From CAZZIZ01 sp964654535 (GTDB lineage: Bacteria > Bacteroidota > Bacteroidia > Chitinophagales > UBA2359): a DNA stretch of 40,235 nucleotides. The DNA lies in NCBI GenBank assembly GCA_964654535.1, contig CAZZIZ010000007.1, forward strand, positions 1-40,235, written 5' to 3'. Made by a program: the position numbers and the translations under genes. The notes beneath the pieces are model-generated. The model searched no databases and had not been told where the DNA came from. It saw nothing but the letters and a program-made list of their open reading frames with translations. Position 1 is the first letter of the stretch; the number at the start of each line of letters is the position of its first letter. This document shows, in pieces, positions 23,499 through 31,175 of the stretch.

Positions 23499-24536
23499 CT
23501 ACATCAAGACTCCGTTAACTGGTTCTATTTTTGGAGGTAAGTCTTTTTCACCCAGCATTTCAAGCAAGTCTATTTCTACCGTTCGGCTAAGCGCTAACAT
23601 AGGAATGTCATTTCCCAAACCCGCAAATGGATTCTCCGAATAATCGCCCACCAATTCCATAGTCATATAAAGCCAAGCGATCAAAACGCTGAACGGTATA
23701 GAAATCCATGGGCCAATTTCCCCGAGTTTGTGAAACTCAGTAACCATTCCAAAGGGCAAGAGAAAAATAAAAATACCTACGAATATGGCACTCATACCAC
23801 CGTATTGGCGGGGAAGCGGAAACTTTTTTATGCGCTCGGCCTTTCCTTGGTGAGTGTAAAACGTATTCAGGATATTTTGCAACTCCATATGGCGAAAGTC
23901 TTCAATAACATTTTCACCACGAAGCTTTTTCAAATCTTGCGATTGGTACTCTATTATTTGCGTGGCCGTATTTGCATAATTAATCAAGGTATCGTGCTCG
24001 TCTTTCGGTAGAAAAGATTTTAGCTCTACACGGGTTACTTCATCATCCAGCAAGCCAATACCATAGTTTCTCTTAATGCGCTCAGCATTACCGCCAACAA
24101 ATCTTCCCTGAGAGGAGTGCTCCCAAGGAGTCGGAATTAATAACTGACTTCGTAGCGCGTATAACCAAGCGATGTGGCGATAAATTAAGCGATGGCAAAT
24201 TTCATCCAATTCACTTTCGCTTTTTTTGTCATCGGTAAAATGGTTGCTTATATAGGCCCTCACCGAAGCACCCCAAGCACGACTATCATTCACTATTGAG
24301 CCCCATATCTTTCTAGCCTCCCACAATCGCTCGTAAGCCTGATTGTTCTTAAAACCTACATAAAAAGCAACTGCGGTAGCTATAATGGAAAGAGGTAGCC
24401 AGGGTACTGACATCCATTCTGGATGAAAAACCTCGTGCACGACGGTTACAAACAAAACCCAAAGGGTAATCCATAAAATATGAAAACCAGTGAATCGAAG
24501 GATGCCACCGAGGCTTAGGTTTTTTTCTATAAACAT
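23499..24536 (-). CDS. Bestrophin-family ion channel
   Basis: 345 residues. The family is recognised by the N-terminal stretch FHILWITLWVLFVTVVHEVF and the conserved block AFYVGFKNNQAYERLWEAR followed by KIWGSIVNDSRAW, which lines and stabilises the pore region. Later segments include a pair of hydrophobic helices around YGGMSAIFVGIFIFLLPFGM and WISIPFSVLIAWLYMTMELV, followed by GDYSENPFAGLGNDIPMLAL, the cytosolic gate region. Bacterial homologues form pentameric ion channels; direction and ion selectivity cannot be read from sequence. The stop codon abuts repeat copy 3. The methyltransferase gene diverges upstream. Confidence 0.92.
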   Translation of the reverse strand: MFIEKNLSLGGILRFTGFHILWITLWVLFVTVVHEVFHPEWMSVPWLPLSIIATAVAFYVGFKNNQAYERLWEARKIWGSIVNDSRAWGASVRAYISNHFTDDKKSESELDEICHRLIYRHIAWLYALRSQLLIPTPWEHSSQGRFVGGNAERIKRNYGIGLLDDEVTRVELKSFLPKDEHDTLINYANTATQIIEYQSQDLKKLRGENVIEDFRHMELQNILNTFYTHQGKAERIKKFPLPRQYGGMSAIFVGIFIFLLPFGMVTEFHKLGEIGPWISIPFSVLIAWLYMTMELVGDYSENPFAGLGNDIPMLALSRTVEIDLLEMLGEKDLPPKIEPVNGVLM

Positions 24537-24585
24537 TTTGAACTTTTAGGAGATAAACTAAATTAGTACTATTAGATCGATCGAC

Positions 24586-25170
24586 ATGGAAATATTTAAA
24601 GCAGATTACTGGCAAAATAGATACGAAAACACTGAAACGCAATGGGACTTAGGACATTGTAGTCGCCCGCTTTCGGCCTACTTTAGGAACTTAGAGAATA
24701 CAGAGGCCAAAATTCTGATTCCGGGTTGCGGTGCTGCTTACGAAGCAGAATTCCTGTATAGAAGTGGATTTACTAATGTCTACGTTGCAGATTGGGCCTG
24801 TGCGCCATTAGATGCTTTTAAAGAACGAGTTCCGGGATTCCCATCAGAGCACTTATTGCAAACGGACTTTTTCGAGATAGATCAAAAGTTCGACATAGTT
24901 GTAGAGCAAACATTTTTCTGTGCCTTGCCACCAGCTAAGCGACCCGACTATGCAAAACAGCTACACAAACTTCTATCTCCGAAGGGTGTTATGGTTGGAC
25001 TAATGTTTAATTTTCCTTTAACTGAAGAAGGTCCCGCCTTCGGCGGTTCGGAAGAAGAGTACCGTGGCTATTTTGAACCATACTTTGAAATTGGAAAAAT
25101 GACGCCCTGCAATAACTCAGAACCAAAGCGACAAGGAAGAGAATTGTTTGTGTTGATGCGGGCGAAGTAG
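24586..25170 (+). CDS. TPMT-family SAM-dependent methyltransferase
   Basis: 194 residues with a Rossmann methyltransferase core. The start MEIFKADYWQNRYENTETQW and WDLGHCSRPL are characteristic of the thiopurine/halide/thiol methyltransferase family. SAM-binding motif I is KILIPGCGAAYEAEFLYRSG, followed by VYVADWACAPLDAF and FDIVVEQTFFCALPP. Relatives methylate thiols, halides or thiopurines; in a marine-type bacterium a thiol or halide role is possible but unproven. It is convergent with mnmE and the two stop codons are only 2 nt apart. Confidence 0.88.
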   Translation: MEIFKADYWQNRYENTETQWDLGHCSRPLSAYFRNLENTEAKILIPGCGAAYEAEFLYRSGFTNVYVADWACAPLDAFKERVPGFPSEHLLQTDFFEIDQKFDIVVEQTFFCALPPAKRPDYAKQLHKLLSPKGVMVGLMFNFPLTEEGPAFGGSEEEYRGYFEPYFEIGKMTPCNNSEPKRQGRELFVLMRAK

Positions 25171-25172
25171 AA

Positions 25173-26516
25173 TTACTTCCCGATACAAAAACGCGAAAAG
25201 ATAGAACCCAATAAATCCTCCGTACTAATCTCCCCAGTAATCGAACCCAAGTGATGTAGCGCTTGGCGTATATCAGAAGCAACGAGCTCACCCGAGATTT
25301 CGCTTTCCAATCCATTTTTTACAGCGGCCAAAGCTTCATCGCTTTTTGAAAAGGCCTCGTAGTGTCTTGCATTACTTACCATAAGTTGGTTGCCGCTTAG
25401 TTTGCCCGTACCCACTAAGGCACTTAAACTTTTCCGCAAAGACTCAATGTCCGATTCATTATTAGCTGAAACGAAATGAATGTTTTCTATCGCCTTGTAC
25501 GCCTCGAGCGCAGTAGCGTCAACCAAATCCTTTTTGTTGCCGATCACAATTTGAGATACCTCTTGCGATTGAAAATTTGATAAATCTTTTTGCAAAGTTT
25601 CGGGGCTGCTCGTACTCAAATCGAAAACGAACACAGTAATCGCCGACTGTTTTAACTTTTGCAAGGTGCGCTCCACGCCCATCTTTTCAATAGTGTCCGT
25701 CGCTTCGCGAATACCCGCCGTGTCAATTAGCCTGAAAGCAATGCCGTCAATATTTAATACTTCTTCGATTACATCGCGAGTGGTACCCGGAATATTGGAG
25801 ACAATGGCGCGCTCTTCTTTCAATAATGCATTGAGTAGTGTGGACTTGCCTGCATTCGGCCTGCCTGCTATCACCGTGTTAACTCCTTTCTTCAAAACAT
25901 TACCAAGCTGAAAACTTTCCATTAACGAACCGATCACTCCACGAATGGTATCTATGAGCCCAATCAACTTTCCGCGATCAGCAAACTCCACATCTTCTTC
26001 TCCGAAGTCTAGTTCCAGCTCTACCAATGCGGCGAAGTCAATGAGCTCTTGTCGAAGCTTAGCTATCTCTTCCGAATAGCCACCTCGCATTTGCTGCATA
26101 GCCATTTTGTGAGTGGCAGCATTTTCTGAGGCAATTAAATCAGTCACCGCTTCCGCTTGCGATAAATCCATTTTGCCATTAAGGTAAGCGCGTTGTGTAA
26201 ATTCACCTGGACCCGCCATTCGGGCACCTTTCCTAATGATCAATTGTAAAACCCTATTAAGAATGTAACTCGAACCGTGGCATGAAATCTCCAAAATGTC
26301 CTCGCCCGTATAAGAGTTCGGTCCAAGAAAAAGACCGACCACCACTTCGTCTATTATTTCTTTGCCCTCAATTATTTGTCCGAAATGAAGGGTATGCGAT
26401 TTTTGCTTCGCTAATTTCTTGCCGACAAAGATTGGGTCGATTATAGAAATCGCTTTGGCACCCGACAATCTAATCATACCAATAGCTCCTTCTCCCGAAG
26501 GAGTAGAGATAGCCAC
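25173..26516 (-). CDS. mnmE: tRNA modification GTPase MnmE (start codon uncertain)
   Basis: With MnmG it makes the 5-aminomethyl-type modification at wobble uridine 34. The N-terminal folate-binding domain (TPSGEGAIGMIRLSG), the helical domain and the G domain are all present: GRPNAGKSTLLNALL (G1), PGTTRD (G2), DTAGIREATDTIEKMG (G3) and GNKKDL (G4). The terminal FCIGK carries the invariant cysteine. The start is unclear. The conserved beginning NLDDTIVAIS has no ATG, GTG or TTG upstream except ATGs at 26669 and 26681 that would overlap the divergent phosphatase gene. GTG at 26516 is the first usual start codon in the conserved part but loses DDTI. An ATC at 26543 or a base error are alternatives. 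Confidence 0.93.
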   Translation of the reverse strand: MAISTPSGEGAIGMIRLSGAKAISIIDPIFVGKKLAKQKSHTLHFGQIIEGKEIIDEVVVGLFLGPNSYTGEDILEISCHGSSYILNRVLQLIIRKGARMAGPGEFTQRAYLNGKMDLSQAEAVTDLIASENAATHKMAMQQMRGGYSEEIAKLRQELIDFAALVELELDFGEEDVEFADRGKLIGLIDTIRGVIGSLMESFQLGNVLKKGVNTVIAGRPNAGKSTLLNALLKEERAIVSNIPGTTRDVIEEVLNIDGIAFRLIDTAGIREATDTIEKMGVERTLQKLKQSAITVFVFDLSTSSPETLQKDLSNFQSQEVSQIVIGNKKDLVDATALEAYKAIENIHFVSANNESDIESLRKSLSALVGTGKLSGNQLMVSNARHYEAFSKSDEALAAVKNGLESEISGELVASDIRQALHHLGSITGEISTEDLLGSIFSRFCIGK

Positions 26517-26577
26517 AATAGTATCGTCAAGATTTGTTCTGATGCTGCAAAATGTTAAGCGTTCAAAATTACATGCA

Positions 26578-26606
26578 TTTGCGTGAAGAACTATTTGATA
26601 TTTTTG
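26578..26606 (+). promoter_or_regulatory. Promoter for the tyrosine phosphatase gene
   Basis: TTTG (26578-26581), a 17-nt spacer, then TATTTTTG (26599-26606), a perfect Bacteroidota -33/-7 pair. The -7 box ends 4 nt before the ATG at 26611, so the transcript probably starts at or next to the start codon. Confidence 0.65.
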
Positions 26607-26610
26607 CGAG

Positions 26611-27072
26611 ATGCGAGTTTTAATGGTCTGTTTAGGTAATATTTGTCGTTCACCTTTGGCGCACGGCATTTTGGAGCACAAAATAAAAGAACGCGGTCTG
26701 GACTGGACCGTCGATTCGTGTGGTACCAGTGGTTACCATTCTGGTGATCCAGCAGATCCTCGGTCCATCGAAATTGCAGAGCACCACGGCATTGATATAA
26801 AGGAACAGCGCAGCCGAAAGTTCATAGCACACGATTTCGAGCGCTTCGATCAGATCTATGTTATGGATTCTAGCAATTATCAGCAAGTAATGGCTCAGGC
26901 GGTAAACGAAGACGAAAAGGCAAAGGTTGAGTTGATAATGAATGAAGTGAATCCTGGTAGGAATACCGCTGTTCCCGATCCATACTATGGAGAATATGGT
27001 TTTGAAAATGTATATCAGATGCTGGACAAAGCCACGGAAGCCATAATAAAACGCTTCGCCAAACCGAAATAG
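26611..27072 (+). CDS. Low-molecular-weight protein-tyrosine phosphatase
   Basis: 153 residues. The P-loop MVCLGNICRSP gives the CX5R active site with C7, C12 and R13, and the general acid loop is VPDPYYG with D123 followed by the conserved tyrosines. Length and layout are standard for the family. Bacterial members dephosphorylate tyrosine kinases of capsule/exopolysaccharide export or other proteins. Here the neighbours are mnmE and hisS; a Wzz-like gene lies about 3 kb downstream, but no tyrosine kinase is present. A small hairpin that may act as a terminator follows. Confidence 0.94.
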   Translation: MRVLMVCLGNICRSPLAHGILEHKIKERGLDWTVDSCGTSGYHSGDPADPRSIEIAEHHGIDIKEQRSRKFIAHDFERFDQIYVMDSSNYQQVMAQAVNEDEKAKVELIMNEVNPGRNTAVPDPYYGEYGFENVYQMLDKATEAIIKRFAKPK

Positions 27073-27093
27073 ACGCATAGGCTGTGCCTCCAT

Positions 27094-27119
27094 AAATGCG
27101 CTAAACATTTCGCATTTTT
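27094..27119 (+). terminator. Possible weak terminator
   Basis: AAATGCG (27094-27100) and CGCATTT (27111-27117) pair perfectly around a 10-nt loop and are followed by TT. The T-run is short, and hisS starts 12 nt later, so it could instead be a 5' structure of the hisS message. Confidence 0.4.
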
Positions 27120-27131
27120 ACGTCTGTTAAA

Positions 27132-28496
27132 ATGAGCAAATCAAAACCAAGACTATCCCGAGGAACCCGTGATTTTGGGCCCGAGGTAGTAAGTAAAAGA
27201 AACTATATCATAAATACCATTCGTGGGGTTTATGAGCTTTATGGTTTCAAACCTATCGAAACCCCAGCGATGGAACAGCTCAGTACACTTATGGGTAAGT
27301 ACGGTGCTGAGGGAGATAAGCTGCTTTTCAAAATCGTAAACTCTGGAGACTTCTTAACCAAAAGCGATTCTGATTCTTTTAGCGCTCAAAACTCCAACAA
27401 GTTTTTGACCAGTATTTCTGAAAAGGGATTGCGTTATGATTTGACCGTGCCTTTTGCGCGCTACGTTGTGATGAATCAAAACGAAATTACCTTTCCATTT
27501 AAGCGTTATCAGATTCAACCAGTTTGGCGAGCAGATCGGCCTCAGAAGGGTAGATATCGCGAATTTTATCAGTGCGATGCCGACGTAGTGGGAACTGACG
27601 CACTTTTGTTTGAAAGTGAATTTTGTGCAATAATTGATGAGGTGTTTTCGAAGCTTGATTTATCGGTCACGATTCGAATCAACAATAGGAAAATCTTAGA
27701 AGGCTTTGCTGAAATGATTGGAGCCGCTGAGCATTTTAATGCTATGGTCGTAACTATTGACAAGCTAGATAAAATTGGCAAAGAGAAAGTGGCTACAGAA
27801 TTAGAGGGGATGGGAATCGCTGCGGACAAAGTTGACGATTTGCTATCGCTAATATTGAGAGAAGATTCCAACGAAGAAAAATTGACTTTGCTGGAAGCAA
27901 AATTTGGTGCTTCTGAAATTGGACAAAAAGGTTTGTCTGAAATAAAAGAAGTGCTTGCGCTATTATCGAAAGAAATGAAGAACCAAGTGCTTTGGGACTT
28001 TACACTCGCGAGGGGTTTAGGCTACTATACGGGAACCGTCTTTGAAGTTACTGCTAATGATACGCCAATGGGCAGTATTCTTGGTGGAGGTCGATACGAT
28101 AATCTTACTGACATTTTTGGCTTGCCCGATGTATCTGGAGTTGGTATTTCCTTCGGCTTAGATCGTATCTATGATGTTATGGAAACTGAAAACAAATTTC
28201 CTTCTTCTGTTGCAAGTGGACCAAAGATCGTTTTTATAAATTTTGATGAAGCAAGTCAAGCAGCATCTTTAAAGTATACGACAGCTCTAAGAAAAGCGGG
28301 AATTGCTTGCGAAGTATATCCCGAATCGACAAAGATGAAAAAGCAGATGAAGTACATAGACCAAAACGGTGTTAAGTACGCGGCTATGGTGGGTTCTCAA
28401 GAAATAGAAGACCAGACTATTAGCTTGAAGAAAATGGAGGACGGCACGCAAGAGACAGTGAAAATAGATGAGTTAATAGCGTTATTGAAAGCATAG
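27132..28496 (+). CDS. hisS: Histidine--tRNA ligase
   Basis: 454 residues; charges tRNA-His with histidine. Class II motifs are clear: RGTRDFGPE at the start, motif 2 in PVWRADRPQKGRYREFYQCD, the histidine-binding loop GLGYYTGTVFEV, and motif 3 as GVGISFGLDRIYDVM. RYDLTVPFARYV is the HisRS-specific A/motif-1 region. A C-terminal anticodon-binding domain follows (KIVFINFDEASQAA onward). The coding sequence is complete. The stop codon is separated by 2 nt from the TTG start of hutH, so the two are expected to be one message. Confidence 0.96.
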   Translation: MSKSKPRLSRGTRDFGPEVVSKRNYIINTIRGVYELYGFKPIETPAMEQLSTLMGKYGAEGDKLLFKIVNSGDFLTKSDSDSFSAQNSNKFLTSISEKGLRYDLTVPFARYVVMNQNEITFPFKRYQIQPVWRADRPQKGRYREFYQCDADVVGTDALLFESEFCAIIDEVFSKLDLSVTIRINNRKILEGFAEMIGAAEHFNAMVVTIDKLDKIGKEKVATELEGMGIAADKVDDLLSLILREDSNEEKLTLLEAKFGASEIGQKGLSEIKEVLALLSKEMKNQVLWDFTLARGLGYYTGTVFEVTANDTPMGSILGGGRYDNLTDIFGLPDVSGVGISFGLDRIYDVMETENKFPSSVASGPKIVFINFDEASQAASLKYTTALRKAGIACEVYPESTKMKKQMKYIDQNGVKYAAMVGSQEIEDQTISLKKMEDGTQETVKIDELIALLKA

Positions 28497-28498
28497 GC

Positions 28499-29995
28499 TT
28501 GGCTGGAGTACACGAAATAAAGCGCCAAGAAATTGGCTTGAATGAACTAAAGGAAATCCTCTACGGGGATGTTACTTTGAAACTTTCTACTGATAGTCAA
28601 AAGCTCATCGAAGATTGTCGCGCTTATTTGTTGAAAGTTATTTCCGACGGTGACGACGCGATTTACGGTATAAATACTGGTTTCGGAGATTTGTGCAATG
28701 TGGTTATCCCCGACGAAGACTTGGGGAAGCTGCAAGAAAATTTATTACTCAGCCACGCCTGCGGCTTGGGAGAAGTGGTTCCTGATGAGATTGTAAAATT
28801 GATGCTTTTTTTAAAAGTGCGTTCGCTATCCTTTGGGCACTCAGGTATAGCGCTTAAGACCGTTGAGCAGTTGATTTCATATTTCAATAAAGCAGCTTAT
28901 CCTGTAGTTTTTCAGCAAGGTTCATTAGGCGCTTCTGGAGATTTGGCTCCGCTAGCGCATTTGAGCTTGCCTTTGTTGGGCAGGGGAGAGCAGCGACTTG
29001 ATGGAAAAACTTACGATGCGGAAAAATTGGCGAGTAAGTTCAATTGGTCTCCAATAAAGTTGGGTGCAAAGGAAGGCTTAGCACTTATCAATGGAACTCA
29101 ATTTATGTCCGCCTATGGTTCTTGGTGTTTATTGGAAGGAGAAAAACTTTTGGCTTTTGCCGACTTAATTGGCGCCTTGTCTTTTGATGCTTTTGACTGT
29201 AGGAAAAGCCCTTTGTATCCGTCCATTCATAAAATAAGAAACCAGTCAGGACAAATAGAAAGTGCGAAAAATATTGCGGCACACTTAGAAGGAAGTGCAA
29301 TGCTCTCTCAAAAAAAAGAACAGGTACAAGATCCTTATTCTTTTCGATGCATGCCTCAGGTACATGGTGCGAGTAGATTTGCGTGGCAACACGTGCGTGA
29401 TGTTTTCTTGAACGAAGTAAACGGAGTTTCCGATAACCCCAATGTTTTTCCAGATGAAAACAAAATTTTATCTGGTGGAAATTTTCACGGCCAGGCGCTG
29501 GCCTTGGCTTTGGATTATTTGGCAATTGCGCTGGCGGAACTGGGCAGTATTTCCGAGCGACGCGTGTACTTATTGTTGAGTGGAGAAAGAGATTTGCCGC
29601 CTTTTTTGGTGGAGGACCCAGGGTTGAATTCTGGCTTGATGATTCCTCAATACACGGCTGCATCTATAGTTAGTCAGAATAAGCAACTGTGTACACCTGC
29701 TTCTGTCGATTCTATTGCTTCTTCTAATGGTCAAGAGGATCACGTAAGTATGGGAGCCAATGCGGCCACCAAATGTTATCGAGTGCTCGAGAATGTGAAA
29801 AAAGTCCTAGCCATAGAATTGCTTACTGCCGCTCAAGCGATGGGTTTTCGGAAAGAAAAAACTTCAAAGAAACTAGAGGCATTGCTCAAGGCATTCAGAG
29901 CAGAGGTTTCCTTCAACAAAAGCGATCGCCAGTTGTCAATTGATATCAATAAGGCAATTGCTTTTCTTGACGACCAACTTTACCAATTTTTATAG
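28499..29995 (+). CDS. hutH: Histidine ammonia-lyase
   Basis: 498 residues from a TTG start 2 nt after the hisS stop. The MIO prosthetic group forms from A145-S146-G147 in GSLGASGDLAPLAH. Other family marks are YGINTGFGDL with the catalytic tyrosine, LLLSHACGLGE (the histidine typical of HAL), NPNVFPDENKILSGGNFHGQ, and ASVDSIASSNGQEDHVSMG, whose glutamate in QED is typical of HAL rather than PAL/TAL. It converts L-histidine to urocanate and ammonia. The urocanase and imidazolonepropionase genes are not in the window. HAL-like lyases can also serve pigment pathways in Bacteroidota, but no such genes are adjacent. Start: no ATG lies close by, and the alternative frame would shorten the N-terminus. 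Confidence 0.9.
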   Translation: MAGVHEIKRQEIGLNELKEILYGDVTLKLSTDSQKLIEDCRAYLLKVISDGDDAIYGINTGFGDLCNVVIPDEDLGKLQENLLLSHACGLGEVVPDEIVKLMLFLKVRSLSFGHSGIALKTVEQLISYFNKAAYPVVFQQGSLGASGDLAPLAHLSLPLLGRGEQRLDGKTYDAEKLASKFNWSPIKLGAKEGLALINGTQFMSAYGSWCLLEGEKLLAFADLIGALSFDAFDCRKSPLYPSIHKIRNQSGQIESAKNIAAHLEGSAMLSQKKEQVQDPYSFRCMPQVHGASRFAWQHVRDVFLNEVNGVSDNPNVFPDENKILSGGNFHGQALALALDYLAIALAELGSISERRVYLLLSGERDLPPFLVEDPGLNSGLMIPQYTAASIVSQNKQLCTPASVDSIASSNGQEDHVSMGANAATKCYRVLENVKKVLAIELLTAAQAMGFRKEKTSKKLEALLKAFRAEVSFNKSDRQLSIDINKAIAFLDDQLYQFL

Positions 29996-30011
29996 ACACC
30001 GAGCCAGTACC

Positions 30012-30186
30012 CGCGCGAGGGATTGAGACCTTTGTGGAGCTCCTGTTGTTTTTCTCAAGAAAGGCACTTAGCTCCTTAGAGCTAGAGGTGCCTTTTGAGA
30101 AAAACAGCACAGAGCGACGGTCGAAAGCCTGACCCTTCCTAAAATCTTGGCAAGAATTGCCAGAAGATTTTAGGAAGGGTCGCGCC
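30012..30186 (-). repeat. Dispersed two-hairpin intergenic element, copy 4
   Basis: On the minus strand the element runs from 30186 down to 30012. The first block is degenerate (GGCGCGACCC). Hairpin 1 has a perfect 18-bp stem (30131-30148 with 30164-30181) topped by GGCAA/TTGCC. The middle block reads AGGCTTTCGACCGTCGCTCTG. Hairpin 2 spans 30048-30105 (GTTTTTCTCAA against TTGAGAAAAAC, plus AGGCAC/GTGCCT and TAGCTC/GAGCTA). The end is CAACAGGAGCTCCACAAAGG and CCCTCGCGCG. It lies 16 nt after the hutH stop, in opposite orientation to hutH. Confidence 0.85.
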
Positions 30187-30302
30187 AAAAAAAGACGATT
30201 CAAAAAAGATTATTGGCAGAATTTGCAACGATTGTCCCTATTTTACAATCTTCTACATTGCAAGAGCGCTAGGGAAAAAGCGGTGTTAAATAGATAAGAT
30301 TT

Positions 30303-31175
30303 ATGTTCGAATTAGTTGGGATTATTCAGAAGTGGCTTAAGCGCATTTTGTTAGTTTCTATGTTGGCAACAATTGGGAGTATTGTTTTTTCAATGTTCCT
30401 AAAAGACGAGTTTAAGAGTACGGCCAAAGTGCTTCCAATGAATCCGAATTTTTTGGATAAAAGTGCGATTTACGGAGAGGAGAGTTCTAAGCCTGCTTAC
30501 CTGTTTGGTAGTGAGTCCGACTTGGACCGCTTAGTTAGTTTTTCTGAATCAGAGCGTTTGAATGAGTACTTGATTAACACCTACAAATTGTATGAGCGTT
30601 ACCTGATTGATCCAGAAAAGAAAGATGCCGCATTTAACTTGCGCAAGCGCTTGCGGAAAAATTTTAAGGTACAGAAGAATGCTGGTGGATATGCTGAAAT
30701 AATGTTCTATGATCGCGACCCTCAATTTGCTGCGGACGTCGCGAATGACGTTGCGAAAAAATTGGACGAGTATAACAAAGAGGTTTTGCTTGAGAAAAAA
30801 TTACAGATTCGTGATTTGTTGAAGCGAGAGGCAAATGCTAAACAAGGTGAAGTGGCAACTCTCGTAGATAGTTTGAAACGCGAAACTTTGCGTGCTAATG
30901 GCGATACGATTATTACGAGTGTGCTCGCATCAATGATTGAAGGAAAAGTGGAAGAGTTAAATGCGCTGCAGAAAAACTACAAACAAAACAGCTCATTGGT
31001 AGAGATGGATTTTTCCTCGGTGTATTATTTGGAAAAGGCACAAAAAGCGGTGCGCAAGGATAGGCCAGTGCGCTCATTAATTGTTTTAGGCGCTTTCGCT
31101 TTGACGTTTTTCTTAATGACGCTCTGGGCAATATTTATAGAAAAATATCAAGACTACAACAAGACCTATGCCTAG
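30303..31175 (+). CDS. Wzz-like chain-length / polysaccharide co-polymerase protein
   Basis: 290 residues with two membrane helices, one near the N-terminus (ILLVSMLATIGSIVFSMFL) and one at the C-terminus (SLIVLGAFALTFFLMTLWAI), enclosing a long periplasmic helical region. That topology and the segment DEFKSTAKVLPMN after the first helix fit the Wzz/GNVR family. A coiled coil is likely around residues 150-240 (VLLEKKLQIRDLLKREANAK). There is no kinase domain. It would work with the polymerase encoded next; the last 8 nt overlap the start of that gene. The real substrate polysaccharide is unknown. Confidence 0.78.
   Translation: MFELVGIIQKWLKRILLVSMLATIGSIVFSMFLKDEFKSTAKVLPMNPNFLDKSAIYGEESSKPAYLFGSESDLDRLVSFSESERLNEYLINTYKLYERYLIDPEKKDAAFNLRKRLRKNFKVQKNAGGYAEIMFYDRDPQFAADVANDVAKKLDEYNKEVLLEKKLQIRDLLKREANAKQGEVATLVDSLKRETLRANGDTIITSVLASMIEGKVEELNALQKNYKQNSSLVEMDFSSVYYLEKAQKAVRKDRPVRSLIVLGAFALTFFLMTLWAIFIEKYQDYNKTYA

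Noticed and set aside
23075..23643. Two plus-strand ORFs of 114-119 residues in and beside repeat copy 3
   Set aside because: They consist of repeat DNA and the reverse of the bestrophin end; no start signal or family.
23499..25170. A bestrophin and a methyltransferase as a possible defence or stress module
   Set aside because: They are divergent single genes of ordinary families; there is no nuclease, sensor or repeated gene pairing to support a system.
26650..27108. 152-residue minus-strand ORF opposite the tyrosine phosphatase
   Set aside because: Antisense shadow of a well-conserved gene; composition is not protein-like for this genome.
29103..29663. 186-residue minus-strand ORF opposite hutH
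   Set aside because: Antisense to conserved HAL sequence, no motif and no promoter of its own.
30012..30186. Repeat copies as insertion sequence ends
   Set aside because: No transposase ORF, no matching terminal inverted repeats enclosing a gene and no flanking target duplication that I can see.
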